Origin: Hirudo medicinalis
Lineage: Eukaryota; Annelida; Clitellata; Hirudinida; Hirudinidae
Length of the DNA stretch: 43,637 nucleotides
Assembly: GCA_011800805.1 (NCBI GenBank)
Contig: MPNW01000943.1
Coordinates: 15,226 to 58,862, forward strand
Direction: 5' to 3'
Positions 25,147 through 35,292 of this stretch are shown here, in pieces. Numbering within the stretch: position 1 is the stretch's first letter; every line of letters starts with the position of its first letter. A program made the translations under genes and the position numbers. Below the pieces are notes generated by a model, which was not told the DNA's origin, made no database searches, and saw only the letters and a program-made list of their open reading frames with translations.

Positions 25147-26137
25147 TTGTCGCAAGTCTTGGTGTCAGTTTATCTTAGCCTAAAAAATATAAAATATTTC
25201 AGATTATAATCGTTGATATTATTATATAAAACACATCTATATTTTTATTAGTTCTAAAAAATATTTTGTCCGCATAATTTGTTGAAATAAAATAAATATA
25301 AGAGGACATGGAAATACTAGAATATAATTTTGCAGAACATTGAGATGAAATTTGAAGAAATCTGAGACTTATTTGATGCTACGATGTTTGAAAACCGGGA
25401 ATGAAATATGCCCATGGGATCGTGTGACACGAATGAGATGAACTGAAAAAAAATGAAATTTGCAATAACAAATAAATAAATGACTGAAGAAAGTCTTAAA
25501 TTTGTTGAAAATCGGATAAAAGCAGACATTATCAGAAAATATGACAATGTGCCCAGTGTGGCTGTCTTCTCTTTCTGTACTGATTTTGTACTGATTTTGT
25601 ACTGGGGCATTAAGAATTAGAAGTCGCAGCTAGAGAAAATAGACATAATTTGAGAAGTGAAAAAATAATGGCAGATATTTTTAAAGAAAAATGTTTAGAG
25701 AAAATGTGTCAACTTGAGTTCTCAAGATGATGATATTTTATAATCGTTTTAAATCAATAATGTTATTTAATGATTGGTGGATGTTTTTGTTGCATGTTCA
25801 TGATTTCATTTCATTGGTCACGATCGATGATTTTACTATTAAGATTGAAAACAGAAATATCAACAACAATCCCAACATCATTTAACCGGTTAGGAAACCT
25901 TAATAAAAAGTTTTGTTTCTTCAACGTTGTTAATATTAATAGCAATCTATTTAACCGAATCTAAATTATTCAATCATTATAACACGATAATAACACATTA
26001 AAATATTATATTAGGAGAAACATCAACATTAAAATTATGATAAAATAAACATAGAAACATCATCTCTAATTGGTAACAAGATGAAAGACTTGATTGGGAA
26101 CAGGATATTCCTTAAAATTCAGGTCCAATGACAGCTA

Positions 26138-26629
26138 GTGACGAGAACGTTGAACGAAGCTGATTTATATCTGGAAGAGATGCAATCCCGACGTCTCCAT
26201 GTGCTCGTGATGTTCCCAAACAATGTTGACGATGACATCCTTGTCCAGCATTTTCTTGAGAATGTGCTTTTATTTTGGAACGACAGTAACTATTGTTTGC
26301 TTGCTGGCAATCTTTGTTCTATGGTTGACTCTTACATTAAAATTGGCTAGTAATTCCAGATATTCTGTAATAGTAATTCTGCAGAAACTGGTCATCTTGT
26401 TACAACAATCACGTGTTATGCCAAATGTATTTTCCATTTTCACTGGCAATCTAATTTAGCTAAATTTGTCTAATATATTTCTGATTAGTTAGTTCTTGGA
26501 GACGATTTTCTCAAAAATTCTTTTAAAACAATTCAATTGTTTTATTTTTATTGTTATTTTTTTATTTTATATTTTTCAGAGACTGCATATGGTGCCACAT
26601 TTCTCCGACGATGTTGGAGTTTTCAAATG
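26138..26629. other. two related GC-richer segments, possible exon remnants
   Basis: Segments at about 26190-26260 and 26580-26629 resemble each other by eye (CTCCATGTG... / CTGCATATG..., with shared GACGATG). The second is bounded on the + strand by good splice signals (TTTTTCAG before 26580, GTAAGC after 26629), and one frame gives RLHMVPHFSDDVGVFK. The minus strand also reads sensibly (DVIVNIVWEHHEHMETSG). Neither orientation could be tied to a gene. Confidence 0.25.
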
Positions 26630-26642
26630 GTAAGCAGATTAA

Positions 26643-26666
26643 AGGGACCAGTTGGAAGTGGTCCCT
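26643..26666. repeat. perfect 8-bp hairpin
   Basis: AGGGACCA and TGGTCCCT are separated by an 8-base loop. The role is unknown. Confidence 0.5.
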
Positions 26667-26963
26667 CTCAAGTGCTCTCTTGAATTTGAATCTCATCAAA
26701 TTGAATTCTCTTAAGCTCTTTCCCATTTTTAAAGCTAAGATTTCTTAAAAGTTCAAATGTCTTACTTGACAGTTATTACTAGTTGCACATTTTGTTTGCG
26801 ATGCCTTGAAACTATTGAACCTTATTCTTTTCTTCTCAAAATCGCAATAATTTTGAAAATAACTATTAATAAGAACATGTAAAAAAGAAAAAAGATATAA
26901 CAAAAAACAAGCTATACATTTATGCGAAGATTATTTAACACAGTGCACCAACAATACCTGCGT

Positions 26964-26986
26964 GGGTTAGGGTTAGAGGGTTACGG
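26964..26986 (+). repeat. short telomere-like TTAGGG stretch
   Basis: It reads GGGTTAGGGTTAGAGGG then TTACGG, about three to four units of the animal telomere hexamer with errors. Confidence 0.6.
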
Positions 26987-27656
26987 ACACGCTCATCGAA
27001 GTTCCATAAAGTTTTGATGACATTTTTGGTGGAGTATTCCAAACAAGTTTAGAAATCATTTGTTCTGATGAAGGTATTGTAGAATTTGAGAAACCCGGCG
27101 ACTAAGTTGAAACTACCGCTTGGGAATATTGTTAGAAAAAAGATAAGACTAAGTTTTATTTGTTACCAATCATATGTGGATTTCAACTATGGATTTCAAC
27201 TATGGTTTGGTAAATGAATCCATCAAATATATTGCTGTTAGAATTTATTCTCACTTCAATGTTATTTAGTTAGCTATTTATTTAAATACTTTAGTGACTA
27301 GATAAATATTAATTTCAGATAAATCCATTCATTTTCGTTTTATGGAAATGACGAAGTTGTTTGTTTATGTGCTTCTGTTTCACGTTTCTCTGTTTTGTGT
27401 TTAATCATTCATACAATAACATTGTGTGCTATTGGAGAACAGCCATTTGGGGAATAATCGGTGGCCACTTTTAAATATTTAGGAATATTTAATAATTTAT
27501 AATTAATAATTATGATAATTAATGGAAAAGAGAATAGACGGAATTGAAGCAGATATCCTACTTGTTACTGCAATTTTTAATTTTTATGGTCCTGTGCTTC
27601 TACTACTGTAAAAATATCTATGTTCTTAATCATTCTCATCCAATCTTCATGTCAAG

Positions 27657-30600
27657 ATGCAAAGCAGACCTACTTTACTAAATCAGATCCTGCTACAAAT
27701 AGTTGTTTTTTCAATTGATATCATCCAATGTGAAGGTGAGGATTGTTTTCAATAAAAATTGTTCACAATACTTATTTGATTGTTGACGAATTGACGGGAA
27801 AAAGCCATCTCATAGGCAGCAACTTCTGTAGTACCTAACGCTTTACCTTACCCTGTCTCTATCCCTAACCCCATCTCTACCTCTAATCCTAACCCTAAGG
27901 CATGACCCAATAATAATTTAATAAATAAATCTAATGAAGACCTGACAAAAGACGCTGCCTATGAGTTGTCTTTTGCCTGTCGCTTCTCCAGCCACCTATT
28001 TAGTCTTACGAAATCAATCCGATTTCAGTTGACAAGAATACCGCCTCAATCTGGATTGGAACGTCGGACAAGAATGCAGGAATAATTATCGGACTCTACG
28101 GAGATCCAAATATTTATTTTCATAATTTCTCTAAACTGAGTTACGAGCAAAACAATTCCTTCATTTATTGGCGTAAAAAGGTGAAGAAAAAGAAGCATGA
28201 TTACCAAGCCATGCACTACAATGCGAATAGCAGACTGATAGCTATTTCAGACAGTCAGCTTCATTTGGTATACTTGTACAGCATTGTAGACGAGAGCTTT
28301 ACAGCACTGACTCATCTCCCAACATCTGAAGTACGCAAACCATTTCTTACAAACTGTAAGGTTTGGCATTAGTTTTCTTACACAAATTCAAGAGCCTTGA
28401 AATCGCAGGTAACAGGATTGGCTTTGGCGTCATGTTTCGATATCTTGTACTGGGTCGATTTGACGTTTCAGTACATAGGCATCATGGAATTGACGAATAG
28501 TCACTGGACCAAATTAATAGATTCTGATCTTGACAAGCCTTATTCGATTGCTGTGTACGAACAAAAAAGGCAATTAATATAATAATTAACTAAGTTAATA
28601 AACACTTCATTTTAATATTAAGAATTGTGAAACATTATGAAAAGTTTACAAATAAATTTGAAGGTCATCTACTTGATTTTAAAACGTCACGAACTCGTGA
28701 TTGTTTAAGAAAACTTTCTGTTAAATAATCGTTCGCAGTGGAAACAAATAACTTAATGCAAAATTAACAGATTTATCTTTTGGAGTGATTGGGGTATTGA
28801 TGCTAAAATCGAACGTTCGAATCTTGCCGGGGAAGGCAGGGTAGTAATTATCTCTTCGACTCTGACTCAACCCAGGAATCTGATGATCGACAAAGAAACA
28901 GACAAGTTATTTTGGCTCGATGAAGGGTTATTTAGCAGTGCCTTGGATGGAAATATTGTTAGTAGCCATAACCTAGAAGCGATGAAAAATTATCCCATAT
29001 CTTCATTTGCCATTTCCAAGGCAAGATCAACTAGACTGTCAAAGAGATGATTTTAATTGAAATGGATGTTAATCATCTTTTTGATCCTAGGATCACATTG
29101 TAGCTTGTTCATCGAATGGAGCTATGTTTTCTTACAAAAGACCCGAAAACAAAAATATGATCATTCAGTCAACATTCATTCCGAAGAACATCATTGGAAT
29201 AAAGTCTGGGAACATTGACACGATTACTGATGCTGCAACTGCAAGTTAATAGCATTCATTTTATAATATTAATGATAATAATCAACATACTTTATATCAC
29301 TTCATTATAGTATATAATTATGCAATTAAAGTAACAAAATAAAATATTTATGATAAATTATTATAATTAAAATATTATAATATTTTTTAATAATTACATA
29401 CTAATAATTAAAATACTATATGTATATATATATATTTATTTTTTATATATATATTTACATGTTAAATACTAAGTTATCACATTATAATATTAATATAAAT
29501 AAATAAAATGCAATGGTTTTATGAAATTTCTAATTGTTTGATCCTAAAATCAAGCTCTCAAATACTAAGCCACATAAGAAAGGGTTTTGAAATGTACGTT
29601 TCCAGGGCGATTTTCTCATCACCCTTAGAAATTAATAGGGATCGACCAGGAACCCCGTCTCATAAATTTCAATAATATTTTATAATTATGATTTAAATTT
29701 CAGATCCATGTGAAAATACCGAAATATGCGATAATTTGTGTATTCCACGAAGCGAAACAGACTTTGTATGCAAATGTTCTTTTGGATTTTCTCTGGATCC
29801 CGAGGGAAGAACTTGCAATGCAGGTTTCATTATCCCATAAATAAATACGAGAAAAATGCTAGAATTAAAAGCAAATATACAGCCATATTTATTATATTTC
29901 AAACTATTGTTTGTTTTAATATGATGAAATCATTATTTAAGAATTAAAAAATATTTAAAAAAAAATGTAAAAACATTTATTTCAAATGGTAGCTATGATG
30001 GATTTAATACAGCAATATTTGGGACAACTTCTATTCCATATTCTAGCCAAAACTACTGATCATATCCTAGTCGCTGATTTAGCTCAGGGAACATTTTATC
30101 ATGTTGATCCGAGTTTGGGAAAGATTGAAGCCATCCTAAACATCTATCCAGTGATTTTGGAAAACGCGGCATTTCACAGTTTGCGACAGGAAAGATATTT
30201 TTATTACACTCCATCCCAGGCGAACAATACTGAAATAATGCGTTACGTATTTTCTGAAGAAATTCAATCTCCGTTCCATCAATCTTGTAAGATGATCATT
30301 TTTCGTTATTAATTTAAAAAAAAAAATTTTCCAGTAGTTTTTACAACGTTGTATTTACATCTCCAGCAGACAATGTAACAAAAATATTTAGTGTAAAAGA
30401 ACAAGGTCGCTAATTACATTTTTGTAACTAAGTAACATTCATTATTATCTAAATACTCAAACAATCAATAGTATATCGAACCATGAATACAACATTCCAC
30501 TTAAGAATTGTTCTTGCCCTAGATTTGCTTATTATAAACTAGTTACACATGGTCTAAAATTAATTATGTATATGATTACATCATTGATTTATCAGCTGAC

Positions 30601-31119
30601 AGTATTACAGACCTGGTTGTAGACAGACACGAAGGGGTTCTTTATTATTCGGATGTTTTGGGAAGAATTCACGAGTTGACAATGGATACAATGAACGTCG
30701 AAATAATTGTTGACGATCGGAAGAAGTCCATCAACAGAATCTATTTCGATTCTCAGACAAAGTATGTATTACTACATCAATGCTAATATTTGTGCTTGCT
30801 GGTTTGGCAGTTTACTTAAACAAGCTTAACCATCAGAGGCCCTTGGACTATATAACGCGCCGGCTCCCAGGGCGCTTTTGTGGCGGTTCAAGCTGGATTT
30901 CGAATTCCACAAGTAACTGTTTGTAACTGTCGCTTTTACCGTCGTTCGCAGGAACGCTGCCCTCTGTGCCAAGTTGCACGAAGTAATTTTAAATAGTTGA
31001 GACAATGAAATTCCTCAAAACTAAAAAAAAAAGCTAAGCCATTACTTTATTCTGATGATGATGATGACTACTATTATTATTATTACTATATTAATATAAT
31101 ATTATTATCATTATTATTA

Positions 31120-31153
<34 letters not shown>

Positions 31154-32271
31154 GATGACTATTATTAATAGTCAATAAAGGGCATAAAAGTACATAAGCC
31201 TATGATATCCAAAGTTACCTACATAACATCAACATAACTAAGACCTGGTACGAACTTGCTCAATTGAACGCAACAAGTATCAAGTTGATGTCATAAATGT
31301 TCACGAATTAGTGACATTATTTTACATCGTTACAGACACTTGTTCTACAGCGACTGCGCATCGAAGAGTTTCATTGAGATGGAAACTGAGAATAAAACGG
31401 AGATCAAGACCCAATACTTGAGCGGTTGCATGTCAGCGATGGCCTTCTATGGGAAAAGTGTGCCATATTTATTGTATTTCAACGAATATGTTTTGTTTTG
31501 TTGTATTTTTAATTCGCGTGCAGAAAACTAAGGAGTGAATGATTACTTAGATTCTTTTTAAACGTTAGAAAAATATTTTGTAATATTACAAAATCAGTCT
31601 TACGCACAATGTGTAACGGTAATGCTTATCATTGATTACCAGAATATTTGATTTTCTACGCAATTGGAAATCAAATATACAAGGGCAACATGAAAAAACT
31701 CAAAACCAGCATTTTTCACAAAGCAAAGAAAAATATCACAGACCTAGCAATGGATGGTGGCTTTCTATATGTACTGAATTCCAAGTTAGATGGATTGTTG
31801 AGCTTCAGCATTGGTATTTTAACAATGAATAGTCCGAATTAATCTTTCAGTATCTTAGAGTCCTTGTTTCATTCTTTAAGCTCAATCTACAAACTGAACA
31901 GGTCGTCAGGCAACCAAGAGGCCATAACATCTCCAATATTCACGCAAGGGAAAAGAATTATTATAGCTAAAGCATCAGGCATGTCGTGATCCCTATTTTT
32001 GTTTTCTTATCCCCCTTACATTTCCATTAAAGGAAGTATTTGGCCATAAATTCGATCGACAATAACCGATAAATAATATTTTTATTTAATGAATATTTAT
32101 TTTACCGCAGCAATTATAGAAGTTGATTTCGATCAAAGCGCTGGTGAGGACGAGGACACGAATGAAAATGGTATGCCCTCAGCGGGGAACTTCTTGAACC
32201 CCACTGGGGACTTACTGCTTACCGTTCAGCTCATGTACATCTCGCTTGGAATAAAAGACTTAAGATTATAA
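27657..32271 (+). CDS. secreted YWTD-EGF-YWTD protein, copy A, complete
   Basis: LRP/LDL-receptor-like propeller protein, probably a secreted binding protein. Exons: 27657-27735, 28029-28330, 28409-28569, 28771-29020, 29091-29244, 29704-29823, 30047-30286, 30596-30761, 31336-31457, 31643-31784, 31851-31978, 32111-32271; 674 residues, frame kept throughout. Exon 1 is a signal peptide (ILLQIVVFSIDIIQC). Exons 2-5 form a first propeller with class B repeats such as FDILYWVDLTFQYIG, FIFWSDWGIDAKIERSNLAG and DKLFWLDEGLFSSALDG. Exon 6 is one EGF module with six cysteines ending DPEGRTC. Exons 7-11 form a second, weaker propeller (ITDLVVDRHEGVLYYSD, HLFYSD). Exon 12 is an acidic tail (DQSAGEDEDTNENG). 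No LDLR class A repeat and no clear membrane anchor is seen; the C-terminal LLLTVQLMYISLGI is only moderately hydrophobic. The model was cross-checked against copy B, whose boundaries and phases match. Three introns start with GC. The last exon has no counterpart confirmation. Confidence 0.85.
27787..27990. mobile_element. MITE-like inverted-repeat element in intron 1 of copy A
   Basis: The left arm (AAAAGCCATCTCATAGGCAGC, about 27800-27820) and the right arm, read in reverse (AAAAGACAACTCATAGGCAGC, about 27954-27974), match over roughly 35-40 imperfect bases and enclose about 130 bases. There is no coding sequence. Target-site duplications were not identified with certainty. Confidence 0.6.
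27835..27900 (-). repeat. degenerate CTAACC telomere-like hexamers
   Basis: Eleven consecutive six-base units (CTAACG, CTTTAC, CTTACC, CTGTCT, CTATCC, CTAACC, CCATCT, CTACCT, CTAATC, CTAACC, CTAAGG) keep perfect six-base spacing. They lie inside the inverted-repeat element and point opposite to the stretch at 26964. Confidence 0.75.
28570..28770 (+). other. GC-AG intron 3 of copy A
   Basis: The exon ends GAACAAAAAAG and the intron begins GCAATT and ends TTAACAG. Copy B splices at the same codon position with GTGAAT, so the GC donor is supported by a paralogue. The joined frame reads AVYEQKRFIFWSDWG. Confidence 0.8.
29021..29090 (+). other. GC-AG intron 4 of copy A
   Basis: The exon ends ATTTCCAAG and the intron starts GCAAGA, close to the optimal GC donor, and ends ATCCTAG. 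Copy B has GTAGGT at the homologous place. Intron length is 70 bases. Confidence 0.85.
30848..30980 (-). mobile_element. SINE-1 copy, diverged, in intron 8 of copy A
   Basis: The minus strand reads TTGGCACAGAGGGCAGCGTT (A-box region), then CCTGCGAACGACGGTAA, a B-box-like AATTCGAAATCC, and ends near GGCGCGTTATATA. It is clearly related to the 18007-18131 copy but more decayed. Confidence 0.65.
31030..31152. repeat. GAT/ATT microsatellite in intron 8 of copy A
   Basis: GATGATGATGAC passes into TATTATTATTAC and ATT runs. Not coding. Confidence 0.8.
31979..32110 (+). other. GC-AG intron 11 of copy A
   Basis: The exon ends GCATCAG and the intron starts GCATGT and ends TACCGCAG. Copy B uses GTGAGT after the homologous codon in the same phase. 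Using the nearby GT instead would give a stop a few codons into the next exon. Confidence 0.75.
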
Positions 32272-32334
32272 CTAAATATATCTGTATGATTTTGAATTAT
32301 TTTTAGTCCAGTTTCAATTTAATTTCTGATTATG

Positions 32335-32340
32335 AATAAA
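32335..32340 (+). promoter_or_regulatory. candidate polyadenylation signal of copy A
   Basis: AATAAA lies 64 bases after the stop codon. The hexamer is frequent by chance in AT-rich DNA. Confidence 0.4.
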
Positions 32341-33039
32341 ACATATTTCATAAACATATCATTTCTCATTCCACCTTATCAACCTGATGGCTAATTTATT
32401 GAGATTTATTCCTTTTATATTATATTTAATTGTAATTCCGTTTATGCGTTTAAAAACGCTTTTAACGCATAATCTGAATTATCTAATAGGAATAATTTCA
32501 GTTATTTATTTATATTAACAATCTCGTAAGTTTCATGTCAATTTCTTGACAATTTCAACTTGACTATTATTCCAATAACTTCCTCAAAGTAGATTCTGAA
32601 GAACTCGCTAACTCATATGGTCAAGGTATATTTCAAGATTTCATGTTGAGTTGGTAGAAGTTCGTGATCTACCCTGAGTGAGACGTCTGCCTTCTTCTGA
32701 ATGAGAGCTGAACAGTTCAGCGAGTCCAACATTTAGCACTAAGAAACATGAAAATATCTGATTTGTTATTTATATTAACAATCGAATGATAATATATTAC
32801 ATAATGTATTTTGAATCGAATGTTAAGTAACATTTGTGATCAGGGTTTGAAATTGATCATTGAAATTGATCTCAATCGCAATTCAAATCAATAAAAATCA
32901 TGACCTAAATAAAAATAATTTAATAATTTAAATAGAGATAAAGTATGTCTGTAAATACGATAAAGGCATCTCAGGCTCAGAGTCACTCCAGTCACCTGGA
33001 ACTGCAACTGTAGCAAGCCACAAGACAATTATTGATTTA

Positions 33040-33560
33040 AAAGATAAATTTATTCAACCTTACGATGCTTTCAACGGAGATGATGGACAAAGTCTTAGTA
33101 AGTCTCTCAAAAAACTCGCATTCTGGATAATTTTGTCGGAAAAGGAAGCGATTGACGAGCAAATGGCTAAATTTAGCTCATCAATCGTTGAACCTGAAGA
33201 ATTTATTCATAAGATTCAGCTTTTGCGGCCTGGCTACCCACCTGGTGTCGTTATTAGTCGAAGTTGTTCAACAATGTTCACAAAAAGTGTCTTGAAAGTA
33301 TCAATAGAATGTAGAAGACAAAACAGTACTCATGAGTCTTGATGGTTGGAGCGATGCCCTTAATGAGCCAGTCATTTATGCTACTGTGACAACATCAGAA
33401 TCTGAAATATTTCTTGTTTTTATAAATATTTTATAAATATTTCGATGCAATTGACTCTTTTGGTAACGCTGATTAAATTGTTAAAGTCGCAGTAGATTCC
33501 GTTAAAAAATGAGAAGATCAGTTTGCTTGCTGTGCGCAGTTTTTGCATAACCTAGAAGAT
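33040..33560 (+). mobile_element. hAT-type transposase fossil
   Basis: Three frames carry ordered pieces of the N-terminal half of a hAT/DUF659 transposase: EAIDEQMAKFSSSIVEPEEF with IHKIQLLRPGYPPG, then (frame changed) VLMSLDGWSDALNEPVIYAT, then FDAIDSFGNAD and after a stop VKVAVDSVKK. The SLDGWS...NEP block followed by a diagnostic ID-(S/T)-(F/S)-G is characteristic. Stops and frameshifts show it is inactive. No C-terminal dimerisation region was found. Confidence 0.75.
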
Positions 33561-34390
33561 GTGAAACATTTTCAGGGAAATTCCAATGTAAACCATCATC
33601 AATATGAAATCGTTTATAGCAGACACTCCATCCTCCTTCTTCGAATTTTATTCGTAACGTTAGACATTTGAAATGCCTTTGATTCAATCAAAGCTGTTTG
33701 AATTCAATTGTAAGGCTGGGTCGTCTACGGCTTTGGAATCTAGATTCGCAACTGAGTTGAAAATTAAATAGAATTAAACCTATTATTCAACATTCACGAC
33801 GCACGTTCAAGAACAATCTTTTTGTTATTTTGAGGTTGATCAATTGCAAAGATAGCGCATTATAAATTAACTATTATCATTATTATTATTATTATTATTA
33901 TTAATAGTGGGATAGGAGGTGCAAGGGGATTCCAAAGAAGAAAAACAAAGGCCAGGCAGTGCGAAAGTTTTGTCTGTCAAAGGATATTCTCGACGGCAAC
34001 GCACCCGCCTGGTCTTAGACTAATTATAAACTCAAAGCCTGTAAAATATCAGGAAACTAATTAAAAGAGGAAGGAAAAGAGGAAAGACCTTACATTGAAT
34101 TGTTGTTTACTTTTAGTTGCTTTTATGTTTGGGTTGCATTGTACTTGTTTCGCCTCGTTGGTTTTATATTAATAAATATTAATATCACATTAATTATCAC
34201 GTTAACTGTTTCGACTAAGCAAAACAGAGGTCATCTTTTAATAAATTCAATTTTATCAAGGCCATATAACATCAGCTAGACTTTGTGGTAGTGTTTCCAG
34301 TGTATATTATTCAATTTGACCGTGCAGTAAGTCTCAATGGTTGTTGTTGCTGTTTATTAACGTCCGCCACATCACTGGATAACTAGGACT

Positions 34391-34467
34391 GTGCTCCCGC
34401 AACGAACTCGAATACGTGCTGCCATCATGAGAGGCAAAGTCTTAGCCATTAGACCAAGCGGGAGCAC
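34391..34467 (-). repeat. tRNA-like element (pseudo-tRNA or SINE head)
   Basis: On the minus strand a perfect 10-base pairing (GTGCTCCCGC with GCGGGAGCAC) closes a 73-base core, tRNA length. It contains a GGTCTAATGGCTAAGAC D-arm/A-box, a middle hairpin TTGCC...GGCAG with a loop longer than seven bases, and a T-loop-like ATTCGAG. The D-arm resembles tRNA-Glu. The odd anticodon loop, imperfect T stem and relatives at 12566 and 18260 argue for a tRNA-derived repeat rather than a working tRNA. Confidence 0.6.
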
Positions 34468-34726
34468 CATGTCTCAACGGGAAACTGGTACAAATAAAAT
34501 GGTGCAGTAAGAGGTCGAAAAATATGTTTCATTGATTTTAATACTTTAATCAGAAGTCGTTAAGTACATTCTGCAAAAAATATCTTTTAATATCGCTAGG
34601 GATGGATTTCTTGACTTTTAATTATAAGAAACAAAAATTAGAAATACAAACATTAGTAACTCCTCACGTATTGAATAGAATCTTCCTCATGAACTTCCAA
34701 ATGTATAAAATTAAAATCTATTGCAT

Positions 34727-34844
34727 ACAAAAAGAAAGGACATACAAAAGGTTAGTCTATCATGATTTGGTAACTATAGCAGCACACAAAAAGAAAGGAC
34801 ATACAAAAGGTTAGTCTATCATGATTTGGTAACTATAGCAGCAC
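34727..34844. repeat. perfect 59-base tandem duplication
   Basis: The unit starting ACAAAAAGAAAGGACATAC occurs at 34727-34785 and again, unchanged, at 34786-34844. It is either a recent duplication or an assembly duplication. Confidence 0.9.
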
Positions 34845-35292
34845 AATCATAAAATCCGGATGTTACGCCTTCTTGTCAATCCTGTTATTGATATTCTAAG
34901 GTATGAATTTAACCAATAACTTGAAAATAAAATACATTCGCGTGATTATAATAACGAAGTGTGCCTTGGTAATGATTTTTCTGCAATCAATGCAAGATTA
35001 TGTCATCAGAAATGAATAAATTTGAAAAAATAATACTCTTTAAGATTCCAAAATGTCTAAATCAATTGTAAGAAAAGAATAACAAGGTAAAATTTGCAGA
35101 TTTTCACGAGCAGAGCTGAATAGCGTGAATGAAAATTGAATGAGCAGTGAGAAATTTGAACTTCCTCTATCAAGCTACGAAAATAAATCAATTCACACAA
35201 GCCGCAGTTCGACATAAACATTTGCTAAAGGCTTTTCTTTTTCTTCCTAAACGTTTTTCAGTTTTAATTGGTTTTCGAGTGGAGTTAATTAA

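Larger units (their letters stand above)
19822..27656. other. gene-poor region between divergent genes
   Basis: This lies between the 5' end of the peptidase (-) and copy A of the propeller family (+). It contains CAT/CAC-rich sequence (19950-20035), ATTT repeats (about 20490-20520), an AT block with an N at 20771 and ATT/GTT arrays to about 20912, an AAT array (about 23743-23802) and GATT repeats (about 24046-24071). The missing first exon of the peptidase may lie here but is not recognised. Possible fragmentary exons near 25026-25146 and 26138-26629 are listed separately. Confidence 0.5.
32272..35292. other. spacer between copies A and B
   Basis: No gene of the propeller family is seen here. 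The spacer holds a hAT transposase fossil, an ATT run (about 33876-33902), a tRNA-like repeat and a 59-base tandem duplication, each listed separately. The rest is AT-rich without recognised features. Confidence 0.6.

Noticed and set aside
29239..29246. A GC donor (ACT|GCAAGT) at the end of copy A exon 5
   Set aside because: A GT three bases on (GCA A|GTTAAT) keeps the phase shared with copy B, so no GC donor is needed there.
31781..31822. Extension of copy A exon 10 to a GT at 31813
   Set aside because: Joining from there runs into a stop in the next exon. The donor at 31785 gives a frame that aligns with copy B (TSPIF / TGPIF).
34393..34465. Functional tRNA gene
   Set aside because: The anticodon loop is too long, the T stem is poorly paired and related repeats exist, so it is listed as a tRNA-like repeat.
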